Of a stretch of 6,375 nucleotides of DNA, positions 1-5,334 are shown piece after piece (the stretch's first letter is position 1; each line of letters opens with the position of its first letter). The notes under the pieces were generated by a model. It worked only from the letters and a program-made list of their open reading frames with translations, was not told where the DNA came from and ran no database searches. This stretch comes from an uncultured Clostridium sp. GTDB taxonomy: Bacteria; Bacillota_A; Clostridia; Lachnospirales; Lachnospiraceae. The stretch spans positions 1 to 6,375 of the forward strand of contig USQV01000064.1 in assembly GCA_900556965.1 (NCBI GenBank), in the 5' to 3' direction. The position numbers and the translations under genes were made by a program.

Positions 1-78
1 AAATATGAATTTATTCCGGTGGATTCGCTTCAGAAGACGGCGGAGATACTGGTGAAAATTGCCAGTTTATTTTCATGA
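1..78 (+). CDS. C-terminal end of an unidentified protein (partial, 5' end outside window)
   Basis: Frame 1 is open from the first base and ends at TGA (76-78), giving the last 25 residues of a protein, starting KYEFIPVDSLQ and ending KIASLFS. The tail is an amphipathic helix with a PVDSLQKTAEIL segment. That resembles the C-terminal helix of M28/M20-type metallopeptidases, in which a 'D.L..I....L.KTA' segment precedes the end, but 25 residues are too few to assign a family. Base composition is coding-like here (GC-rich third positions such as GCG, CTG, GTG) and drops to very AT-rich immediately after the stop, which supports a real gene end. The next gene is a degraded M14 peptidase, so a peptidase neighbourhood is possible. 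That is inference only. Confidence 0.55.
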   Translation, partial: KYEFIPVDSLQKTAEILVKIASLFS

Positions 79-123
79 AATAATAAATTATTTGGTAATC
101 TTTTTGTTAAACATTGAAAATTG

Positions 124-152
124 TTGAAGAAACCTTCTGTATATGGTAAAAT
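124..152 (+). promoter_or_regulatory. Candidate sigma-A promoter ahead of the M14 remnant
   Basis: A -35-like TTGAAG (124-129), a 17-bp spacer and a -10-like TAAAAT (147-152) are present. TG at 144-145 forms an extended -10 element. The site lies in the AT-rich gap between the first gene and the M14 remnant. It would transcribe only a truncated gene, so it may be an orphaned promoter left after a deletion. This is pattern-based only. Confidence 0.4.
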
Positions 153-164
153 TAAATAAAATAA

Positions 165-623
165 CTGAAAATAAATCGAAATTTTGATGCAATGTGGGAT
201 TCTTACAACGATCATCTGGGACATCTTTCCTCCGATCACTATAAGGGGACATCTCCAGCGTCTACGGAAGAAGCAAAGGCGCTGATAAAACTGACTGAGC
301 AGTACCCTTTCAAACGAACGGTAAGCTATCATACACAGGGCGAAGTAATCTATTGGTATTTCGCACAGACCGGCGATTTGTTAAACGAAAGTAAGGCGTT
401 TGCAGAGTCGGCATCCGCCGTCACAGGATATCCATTAGATGCCGACTACACCAAACTCGATCCCGCCGGATATAAAGACTGGGCGATCCAGAAGAAAAAC
501 ATTCCCAGCCTGACAATAGAAGTAGGCAGAGGTACAAATCCTCTGGAAATGAGTCAGCTTCCTGCGATCTATGAGCAGAATAAGAATGTGATTGGAGAAA
601 TTTTGTATGGGTTGAGAAAGTAG
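165..623 (+). pseudogene. M14-family zinc carboxypeptidase remnant, N-terminal half missing
   Basis: The frame opens after TAA at 162-164 and runs to TAG at 621-623. Homology-like sequence starts at about 171 with INRNFDAMWDSYNDH, the family's 'DxNRNFD' substrate-binding segment. It continues through SSDHYKG, SYHTQGEVIYWYF, TGYPLDADYTKLDPAGYKDWA and IPSLTIEVGRGTNP to the end. Counting from the ATG at 192, His47 (SYHTQGE) matches the third zinc ligand and Glu110 (TIEVGRG) the catalytic glutamate. The HxxE zinc-binding pair normally found 60-80 residues before NRNF is absent, and the upstream sequence is AT-rich and non-coding in all frames. No ribosome binding site precedes the ATG at 192, and homology extends upstream of it. 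The intact family hydrolyses peptides such as gamma-D-glutamyl-diaminopimelate links in cell-wall fragments. This copy should be inactive. A 143-residue product is the only alternative and is unlikely. Confidence 0.8.
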
Positions 624-671
624 TTGGATATAAAGAGATTGAATCCAAACATGTTATAAATTTTTATAATG

Positions 672-733
672 AGGGCAGAGCGATATGGTTTTATGTGTTG
701 TAAAATATAAAAATATATCCCTCTGCTCTTTTT
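672..733 (+). terminator. Rho-independent terminator with a long bipartite hairpin
   Basis: AGGGCAGAG (672-680) pairs with CTCTGCTCT (721-729) with one G-U pair. After a single C-C mismatch, GATAT (682-686) pairs with ATATC (715-719). TTTTAT (689-694) can then pair with ATAAAA (707-712) over a 12-nt loop. The right arm runs straight into a T tract (729-733). The position, 50 nt after the stop of the M14 remnant and ahead of an unrelated gene, fits a + strand terminator. Confidence 0.8.
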
Positions 734-990
734 GTACTATGTGGTTCTATATTTTTGCACAAATATATAGAATCGCTTTTAGCCATATTGTATGTATCAT
801 TTCACATACAGGAAATACACCCGTTATATGTTTGTGCGTATTTACAGAATAAATAGTTGCAAAATTCTTACTTGCATATCCGAACTAGATATGTTACATT
901 TAACTCATCAAGCATATATATTTCTTTATCTGCAATTCAAGCAATCGTATATTCTAATTATTAATCTGAGAAATCTTATGCTTATCCAAC
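734..990. other. AT-rich noncoding stretch with small inverted repeats
   Basis: No convincing gene was seen on either strand. Two inverted repeats stand out. At 743-774, GGTTCTATAT...ATATAGAATC closes over TTTGCACAAA, giving about 13 pairs with one T-T mismatch and a terminal G-U. At 789-810, TGTATGT and ACATACA form a perfect 7-bp stem over 8 nt. Neither is followed by a good T tract, so they are not clear terminators. The rest is plain AT-rich sequence containing one candidate promoter. It separates the end of one transcription unit (terminator ending at 733) from the Rpn gene. Confidence 0.6.
872..900 (+). promoter_or_regulatory. Candidate promoter for the Rpn-family gene
   Basis: TTGCAT (872-877), a 17-bp spacer and TACATT (895-900) are present, with TG at 892-893 making an extended -10. 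It would give a leader of about 150 nt before the ATG at 1057. Other AT-rich -10-like motifs lie between 930 and 975, so the choice is uncertain. Confidence 0.35.
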
Positions 991-1005
991 TTGGCAATAC
1001 GAAAG

Positions 1006-1056
1006 GGCAGGAGATTCTCAGAAAAGCCAGATTCTCCTGTCAGAAAGGGGAGAATT
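1006..1056 (+). promoter_or_regulatory. Ribosome binding site of the Rpn gene inside alternative hairpins
   Basis: The Shine-Dalgarno region AAGGGGAGAATT lies at 1045-1056, directly before ATG 1057. Segment ATTCTCC (1031-1037) is exactly complementary to GGAGAAT (1049-1055), and flanking G-U pairs extend this to about 9 bp over a 9-nt loop, which would hide the ribosome binding site. The overlapping TCTCCTG (1033-1039) is instead exactly complementary to CAGGAGA (1008-1014), extended by G-U and G-C pairs to 9 bp (1006-1014 with 1033-1041). The two helices cannot form together. AGATTCTC is also directly repeated at 1012-1019 and 1029-1036. Folding strength was not calculated. Confidence 0.5.
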
Positions 1057-1935
1057 ATGGGGAATTTAATGAGGGTGCGGAGAAATCACAAGGACACGCT
1101 GTTCCGGATGCTGTTCAGCACAAGGGAGAATCTGCTGAGTCTGTACAATGCAGTGAATCATTCGCATTATACAGATCCGAAAGAATTGGAGATTGTGACG
1201 CTGAAAAATGCTGTATATATGAATATGAAAAACGATCAGGCATTTTTGCTGGATATGCAGTTAAACTTATATGAACATCAATCGACATGGAATCCGAATA
1301 TGCCACTGCGTTTTCTGTTCTATGTGGCAAAAGAGTACCAGATGCTGGTCCGGAACCAGACCTTGTACGCATCGGCATTGGTGGAACTGCCGACACCGCA
1401 TTTTGTAGTATTCTACAATGGAGAAAAAGAGCGGGAGGCGGAGGGGCTGCTTAAATTGTCACATTCGTTCATGCAGAAGACAGAACATCCTGAGCTGGAA
1501 TTGCTTGTGAAGGTTTTAAATATCAATTTGGATAAAAATCTGGAGATCCTGGAAACCTGCCGGTTATTGAAAGAATATATGCTGTTGGTTCATAAAATAC
1601 GGCAGTATGCGATTGAATACAAAGATATCAATCAGGCAGCTGAAAAGGCTGTGACGGAATGTATCGATGAAAATATATTGGCAGAGTTTCTGAGGAAGAA
1701 TCGAGCGGAGGCGATAGAGGTGTGTATTTTTGAGTATGATGAAAAACGGGAAACGGAGCTGATACGGAAGGCGGAGTTTGCAGAAGGGGAGAAGGTTGGT
1801 GAGGCAAAGGGTGAGGCTAAAATACTTTTAAACCTGATTGAAAAAGGCATACTAACAAAGGAACAAGCCCTTGAACAATTTGGTGGTACTTATGAGGACT
1901 TGGAAAAAGCAGCTTTATCCGTAACACTGGTTTGA
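1057..1935 (+). CDS. Rpn-family PD-(D/E)XK nuclease (recombination-promoting nuclease / putative transposase)
   Basis: The protein has 292 residues. The N-terminal block NHKDTLFRMLFSTRENLLSLYNA (about 10-32) is the Rpn 'KDxxFxxLF' start. The nuclease core follows: D66 in FLLDMQLNLYEHQSTWNPNMP, with E73-H-Q75 matching the family's E-x-Q variant of the PD-(D/E)XK site. Next is RFLFYVAKEYQ and the strand HFVVFYNG (about 115-122). The C-terminal part is helical and charged, with the typical glycine-spaced AEGEKVGEAKGEAK linker (about 242-255) before a short final helix. Length and all blocks look complete. The start at 1057 has a close GGGGAG site. A TTG at 991 and an ATG at 1069 are in frame, but family-like sequence begins only around residue 8. 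The family includes E. coli RpnA-type DNA endonucleases linked to recombination. The natural role here is unknown. The gene stands alone between a terminator and the rplU promoter. Confidence 0.85.
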   Translation: MGNLMRVRRNHKDTLFRMLFSTRENLLSLYNAVNHSHYTDPKELEIVTLKNAVYMNMKNDQAFLLDMQLNLYEHQSTWNPNMPLRFLFYVAKEYQMLVRNQTLYASALVELPTPHFVVFYNGEKEREAEGLLKLSHSFMQKTEHPELELLVKVLNINLDKNLEILETCRLLKEYMLLVHKIRQYAIEYKDINQAAEKAVTECIDENILAEFLRKNRAEAIEVCIFEYDEKRETELIRKAEFAEGEKVGEAKGEAKILLNLIEKGILTKEQALEQFGGTYEDLEKAALSVTLV

Positions 1936-1964
1936 AATTTTCTCCCAAATTCAAGAAAAAACCG

Positions 1965-1993
1965 TTGACAGATCCATATTCCGATGCTAGAAT
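1965..1993 (+). promoter_or_regulatory. Strong sigma-A promoter of the rplU operon
   Basis: A consensus -35 TTGACA (1965-1970), a 17-bp spacer and -10 TAGAAT (1988-1993) are present. TG at 1985-1986 adds an extended -10 element. Transcription should start near 2000, just before the L21 leader. It is the best promoter in the window, as expected for a ribosomal protein operon, and begins only 29 nt after the Rpn stop codon. Confidence 0.9.
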
Positions 1994-2000
1994 ACTTAAG

Positions 2001-2065
2001 TGTGCCGCACAGCGAGGCTAAAAGTGCGCAAGCCGCCATAGCTGGCGAGTAATGATAATAGGAGG
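2001..2065 (+). ncRNA. Ribosomal protein L21 leader RNA
   Basis: The 5' untranslated region of rplU holds compact conserved-looking structure. CGCAC (2006-2010) pairs with GTGCG (2024-2028). GGCT (2016-2019), in the loop of that stem, is complementary to AGCC (2031-2034). CGCCA (2034-2038) and TGGCG (2043-2047) form a tight hairpin with loop TAGC. A purine-rich single-stranded segment then leads to AGGAGG (2060-2065), 9 nt before ATG 2075. Position and pattern match, from memory, the L21 leader motif described upstream of rplU in Firmicutes. Such leaders are thought to let L21 regulate its own operon. A covariance-model match was not run. Confidence 0.75.
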
Positions 2066-2074
2066 TGCCATCAG

Positions 2075-2383
2075 ATGTACGCGATTATTGCAACAGGTGG
2101 TAAGCAGTATAGAGTAGCCGAGGGCGACAGCATTAAGATCGAAAGAATTGATGCAGAAGTTGGTTCCGCAGTAACCTTCGATCAGGTTCTTGCTGTAAAC
2201 AACGGAGAGCTTACAATCGGATGCCCGACAGTAGAAGGTGCAACTGTATCTGCAACAGTAGAGAAGGTTGGCAAGGGCAAGAAAGTTATCGTTTACAAGT
2301 ATAAGCGCAAATCTGGCTATCATAAGAAGAATGGCCACAGACAGCTTTATACTCAGGTTAAGATTGAAAAGATCAACGCTTAA
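2075..2383 (+). CDS. rplU: 50S ribosomal protein L21 (bL21)
   Basis: The product has 102 residues, the usual L21 length. It starts [14 protein letters not shown], the conserved N-terminal strand motif. It ends with the signature at about residues 73-97, [18 protein letters not shown] followed by LYTQVKI, which includes the invariant GHRQ used in 23S rRNA binding. The protein packs against 23S rRNA in the large subunit. The start is fixed by a perfect AGGAGG 9 nt upstream and by family agreement at residue 1. It is the first gene of the operon, behind the strong promoter and leader RNA, so autogenous control through the leader is likely. The prp gene starts 3 nt after its stop. No unusual residues were seen. 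Confidence 0.98.
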   Translation: MYAIIATGGKQYRVAEGDSIKIERIDAEVGSAVTFDQVLAVNNGELTIGCPTVEGATVSATVEKVGKGKKVIVYKYKRKSGYHKKNGHRQLYTQVKIEKINA

Positions 2384-2386
2384 TTT

Positions 2387-2716
2387 ATGATTCATGTAGA
2401 AATCCTACGCGATAAGGACAAAGAAGTCAGAGGGATCGAGATCAAAGGTCATGCTGGCTATGCAGAATACGGACAGGATATTATTTGCTCTGCTGTTTCT
2501 GTACTGGCTCTCAACATGGCAAATTCCGTTGAGTCGTTTACTGACGACCATTTTGAAGGAAGTGTCTCGGAGGATGGAGGAGAATTTTCCTTTTCCTTCC
2601 CGGATTCCATAAGTCCTGAGTCGCAGCTCCTTATGAAATCCCTGATTCTCGGATTGGAAAGTGTCCGGGATGAATTCGGAGCAGAATATATCAATTTTCG
2701 ATTCAGGGAGGTGTAA
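2387..2716 (+). CDS. prp: Ribosomal-processing cysteine protease Prp
   Basis: The product has 109 residues, typical for Prp (formerly YsxB-like/DUF464). The catalytic pair is plain: His22 in [20 protein letters not shown] and Cys34 in the same block, at the same numbering as described for the S. aureus enzyme. Prp removes the short N-terminal extension of the L27 precursor, which must be lost for a working ribosome. It lies between rplU and rpmA, directly before its substrate gene. Only 3 nt separate it from the rplU stop, and there is no recognisable Shine-Dalgarno sequence (upstream bases are AACGCTTAATTT). Translation is therefore probably coupled to rplU. The ribosome binding site of rpmA sits inside its last codons. 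Confidence 0.97.
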   Translation: MIHVEILRDKDKEVRGIEIKGHAGYAEYGQDIICSAVSVLALNMANSVESFTDDHFEGSVSEDGGEFSFSFPDSISPESQLLMKSLILGLESVRDEFGAEYINFRFREV

Positions 2717-2721
2717 CCGAT

Positions 2722-3012
2722 ATGTTTAAGATGAACCTTCAGTTATTTGCTCATAAGAAAGGTGTTGGTTCTACCAAGAACGGTAGAGATTCCGAATCCA
2801 AGCGTCTTGGAGCAAAGAGAGCAGACGGACAGTTCGTTTTAGCCGGAAATATTCTTTACAGACAGCGTGGAACAAAGATCCATCCGGGTCTTAATGTTGG
2901 CCGCGGCGGTGATGATACATTATTCGCAATGGTTGACGGCGTTGTTAAATTCGAGAGAAAAGGCAGAGACAAAAAGCAGGTTTCTGTATATCCGAAGGCA
3001 ATCAACGAATAA
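2722..3012 (+). CDS. rpmA: 50S ribosomal protein L27 (bL27), precursor with cleavable N-terminal extension
   Basis: The product has 96 residues. The first ten, [10 protein letters not shown], form the Firmicutes-type extension ending in the Prp cleavage motif (LQLFA before HKKG). The mature protein begins [20 protein letters not shown], whose N-terminal tail reaches the peptidyl transferase centre, so the extension has to be removed. The rest ([34 protein letters not shown]) is standard L27. GGAGG at 2707-2711 is 10 nt from ATG 2722 and 19 nt from ATG 2731, so 2722 is preferred. Both starts keep the cleavage motif. The Prp gene that should process it ends 5 nt upstream, and a hairpin terminator follows 4 nt after the stop. 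Confidence 0.98.
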   Translation: MFKMNLQLFAHKKGVGSTKNGRDSESKRLGAKRADGQFVLAGNILYRQRGTKIHPGLNVGRGGDDTLFAMVDGVVKFERKGRDKKQVSVYPKAINE

Positions 3013-3016
3013 TAGT

Positions 3017-3049
3017 AAGAGCTCCATACTTAAGGTATGGGGCTCTTTT
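3017..3049 (+). terminator. Hairpin terminator or attenuator between rpmA and obgE
   Basis: AAGAGCTCCATAC (3017-3029) pairs with GTATGGGGCTCTT (3035-3047) as 13 bp with one T-G pair, over loop TTAAG. The right arm ends in TTTT (3046-3049) and then A. This fits a rho-independent terminator with a short T tract. No good promoter was seen before obgE at 3084, so partial read-through that lowers obgE and downstream expression relative to the ribosomal proteins is likely. Confidence 0.8.
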
Positions 3050-3083
3050 AGAATCCAGACATAAAGAAAGGACCGGATGAACC

Positions 3084-4367
3084 ATGTTTACAGACAGTGC
3101 GAAAGTTTTTATTAAATCAGGTAACGGCGGCAACGGCCATGTAAGCTTCCGCAGAGAGCTTTATGTTCCCAACGGTGGTCCGGATGGCGGTGACGGCGGC
3201 AACGGCGGGGATATTATTTTTGAAGTAGACAGCGGCCTTAATACCCTTGTCGATTTCAGGCATGTGCGGAAATATGTTGCACAGAGCGGAGAAGAAGGCG
3301 GAAAACGCCGGTGTCATGGTGCCAACGGAAGTGACCTCATCGTGAAAGTCCCGGAGGGAACCGTAGTTAAGGACATGGAATCAGGAAAGGTCATCACTGA
3401 CATGTCCGGAGATAATCGCAGAGAGATCATTTTAAAGGGCGGTAAAGGCGGCCTCGGAAATATGCACTTTGCAACCTCCACCATGCAGGTACCGAAATAC
3501 GCTCAGCCCGGACAGCCCGGTCAGGAGCTTTGGGTACAGCTGGAGCTTAAGGTTTTAGCAGATGTCGGGCTCGTCGGTTTTCCGAATGTAGGAAAATCAA
3601 CCTTATTATCCCGTGTTTCCAATGCCCGTCCTAAGATCGCCAATTATCATTTTACGACCTTAAATCCCCATCTCGGAGTTGTTGACCTTGGAGAGGGCTC
3701 CAGCTTTGTGATGGCAGATATCCCGGGTCTTATAGAGGGCGCCTCCGAAGGAGCCGGGCTCGGGCATGAATTTCTTCGCCACATTGAGCGTACTAAAGTG
3801 CTTTTGCATGTAGTCGACGCTGCCTCTGTGGAGGGACGTGATCCCATCGAAGATATTCATACGATCATGAATGAGTTATCTACCTATAATCCAAAGCTTC
3901 TTGAGCTTCCGCAGGTGATCGCGGCAAATAAACTGGATGCTGTCTATGAGGAAGGACAGGATCCCCTTAAAAAGCTCAAGGATGAATTTGAGCCTCAGGG
4001 AATTCCGGTATTCGGGATTTCAGCAGTCAGCGGCGAAGGCGTTAATGACCTCTTATACCACCTTTTTGAAGTGCTGAAAACCGTTGACAGAACCCCGAAA
4101 ATTTTTGAAAAGGAATTTGATGTCCTGTATCAGGCAGATCAGAATCTTCCCTATACGGTATCCCGTGCAGATGACGGCGCTTACGTTGTTGAGGGGCCGA
4201 GGATCGAAAAAATGCTTGGATACACGAATCTGGATTCCGAAAAAGGATTTGATTTCTTCCAGAAATTCCTGAAGCAGAGCGGAATTTTAAAGGATCTGGA
4301 ACAGGCAGGCATAAACGAAGGAGATACCGTGCGGATGTACGGATTGGAATTCGATTATTATAAATAA
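3084..4367 (+). CDS. obgE: GTPase ObgE/CgtA (Obg family, 50S assembly)
   Basis: The product has 427 residues with the three Obg domains. The glycine-rich Obg fold (about 1-158) has GNGGNGHVSFRRELYVPNGG and repeated GGDGGNGG turns. The G domain (about 159-335) has G1 GFPNVGKST (165-173), switch TTL (191-193), G3 DIPG (212-215), G4 NKLD (282-285) and G5 SAVSG (313-317). The C-terminal OCT domain (about 345-427) has DGAYVVEGPRIEKML and ends GDTVRMYGLEFDYYK. Obg is an essential GTPase that binds the late pre-50S particle and senses (p)ppGpp in several bacteria. The AAAGGA (3067-3072) ribosome binding site lies 11 nt before the ATG. It follows the rpmA terminator and shares the operon with other large-subunit factors. 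All nucleotide-binding motifs are intact. Confidence 0.98.
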   Translation: MFTDSAKVFIKSGNGGNGHVSFRRELYVPNGGPDGGDGGNGGDIIFEVDSGLNTLVDFRHVRKYVAQSGEEGGKRRCHGANGSDLIVKVPEGTVVKDMESGKVITDMSGDNRREIILKGGKGGLGNMHFATSTMQVPKYAQPGQPGQELWVQLELKVLADVGLVGFPNVGKSTLLSRVSNARPKIANYHFTTLNPHLGVVDLGEGSSFVMADIPGLIEGASEGAGLGHEFLRHIERTKVLLHVVDAASVEGRDPIEDIHTIMNELSTYNPKLLELPQVIAANKLDAVYEEGQDPLKKLKDEFEPQGIPVFGISAVSGEGVNDLLYHLFEVLKTVDRTPKIFEKEFDVLYQADQNLPYTVSRADDGAYVVEGPRIEKMLGYTNLDSEKGFDFFQKFLKQSGILKDLEQAGINEGDTVRMYGLEFDYYK

Positions 4368-4377
4368 GGAGAATTAT

Positions 4378-4674
4378 ATGACAAGCAAGCAGAGAGCTTA
4401 TCTGAAGGGTCTTGCAATGACCATGGATCCGATCCTTCAGATCGGAAAATCGAGCCTCACACCGGAGCTGACACAGTCCGTCAGCGAAGCCCTCGAGGCA
4501 AGAGAATTGATCAAGATCCACGTATTAAAGAACTGCGCAGATGACGGAAAGGAACTTGCCATGATCCTTTCTGAGCGTACCCATTCTCAGGTCGTTCAGG
4601 TGATCGGCAAAATGATCGTTTTATATAAACCGGCAAAAGAAGAAAAGGATAGAAAGATCGTTCTTCCGAAGTAA
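4378..4674 (+). CDS. yhbY: YhbY-family CRM-domain RNA-binding protein (pre-50S associated)
   Basis: The product has 98 residues, a single CRM domain as in YhbY/YqeI. It begins MTSKQRAYLKGLAMTMDPILQIGKSSLTPE. EALEARELIKIHVL (about 37-50) and VVQVIGKMIVLYKP (about 72-85) are the family's other conserved blocks. YhbY binds pre-50S particles near 23S rRNA. The plant homologues of the domain help intron splicing. The usual GxxG loop reads G23-K-S-S26 here, lacking the second glycine. AAGGAG (4366-4371) overlaps the obgE stop codon and lies 6 nt before the ATG, so translation is probably coupled to obgE. Family identity is clear. The exact biochemical role is only inferred from homologues. Confidence 0.93.
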   Translation: MTSKQRAYLKGLAMTMDPILQIGKSSLTPELTQSVSEALEARELIKIHVLKNCADDGKELAMILSERTHSQVVQVIGKMIVLYKPAKEEKDRKIVLPK

Positions 4675-4676
4675 GC

Positions 4677-4696
4677 TTTTTCCGTAACCGGAAAAA
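4677..4696. repeat. Small inverted repeat in the yhbY-nadD gap
   Basis: TTTTTCCG (4677-4684) pairs with CGGAAAAA (4689-4696) over loop TAAC, a perfect 8-bp stem in a 33-nt gap. No T tract follows on either strand, so it is not a classical terminator. The stem's right arm abuts the nadD ribosome binding site AAGGAG (4696-4701), so it could affect translation or mRNA processing. Confidence 0.55.
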
Positions 4697-4707
4697 AGGA
4701 GTTTTCC

Positions 4708-5313
4708 ATGAAACGGATAGGTATCATGGGCGGTACATTTGACCCCGTCCATAACGGACATATTCTTCTGGGGCAGCAGGCCTATACCGAATACAAGCTT
4801 GATGAGATCTGGTATATGCCCTCCCATATTCCGCCTCATAAAAAGGATCATGCCATCACAGACAGCCGCGATCGGCTGAATATGCTTTATCTGGCTGTTG
4901 ATGGGATCCCCGGATTTTGTGTATCCGAGTTTGAACTGGGGCGTGAAGGAAATACCTATACAGCTCACACTCTTGAGCTGTTAAAAAAAGAATATCCCGA
5001 TGTTAAATTTTACTTTATCATCGGCGCAGATTCTCTTTTTCAGATCGAAAAATGGTATCATCCGGAGAAGGTAATGGCGTTGGCCTCTCTGCTGGTATCC
5101 GGACGGAGATATGAGACCGCCGAACGCACCTTTGAGCAGCAGATCCACTATCTTAAGGGCGCTTACGGTGCTGATATCCAAGTCCTGCACAATGAGATCA
5201 TTGATGTCGCATCAGCAGATATCCGTGATAAAGTAAAAGCGGGAAAGGACATCAGCCACGATGTCCCGAAAAAGGTTGCAGAGTATATTGTTGAACATGA
5301 ACTTTATCGATAA
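4708..5313 (+). CDS. nadD: Nicotinate-nucleotide adenylyltransferase NadD
   Basis: The product has 201 residues, normal for bacterial NadD. GGTFDPVHNGH (8-18) carries the nucleotidyltransferase (T/H)xGH motif. MPSHIPPHKK (37-46) is the family's PPHK substrate loop. Other landmarks are SRDRLNML, GNTYTAHTLELLKK and FIIGADSLFQIEKWYHPE. The usual C-terminal ISSTxIR phosphate-binding motif reads VASADIR (167-173): Ser and the final IR are kept, Thr is not. The enzyme makes nicotinic acid adenine dinucleotide from ATP and nicotinate mononucleotide, a required step of NAD synthesis in the cytoplasm. AAGGAG (4696-4701) stands 6 nt before the ATG. The obgE-yhbY-nadD-yqeK-rsfS order is common in Firmicutes. 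Function is not in doubt despite the altered last motif. Confidence 0.96.
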   Translation: MKRIGIMGGTFDPVHNGHILLGQQAYTEYKLDEIWYMPSHIPPHKKDHAITDSRDRLNMLYLAVDGIPGFCVSEFELGREGNTYTAHTLELLKKEYPDVKFYFIIGADSLFQIEKWYHPEKVMALASLLVSGRRYETAERTFEQQIHYLKGAYGADIQVLHNEIIDVASADIRDKVKAGKDISHDVPKKVAEYIVEHELYR

Positions 5314-5334
5314 TAAAAAGACTTCAGAGGTGTA

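Noticed and set aside
78..105. Terminator after the first gene fragment (AAATAAT/ATTATTT hairpin, then TTTTT)
   Set aside because: The stem is pure A-T with a 2-nt loop, overlaps the stop codon and is separated from the T run by 6 nt, so it is too weak to call.
192..623. A complete 143-residue peptidase gene starting at ATG 192
   Set aside because: No ribosome binding site, homology continues upstream of the ATG, and the HxxE zinc-binding half is missing.
421..648. Minus-strand open frames under the M14 remnant and elsewhere (for example 4042-4521, 4621-4968)
   Set aside because: They lie opposite strongly conserved + strand genes, show no family motifs and lack ribosome binding sites.
743..774. 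Hairpin read as a second terminator
   Set aside because: Only GCTTTTAG follows it on the + strand and no T tract on the minus strand, so it is recorded only as an inverted repeat.
991..1056. An earlier TTG start for the Rpn gene at 991
   Set aside because: It has no ribosome binding site, the added residues do not resemble the family N-terminus, and the segment instead forms the hairpins in front of the Shine-Dalgarno site. ATG 1057 fits better.
792..1274. A 160-codon + strand frame running from the noncoding gap into the Rpn gene
   Set aside because: No ribosome binding site, composition like translated AT-rich spacer, and its second half is an alternate frame of the clearly conserved Rpn gene.
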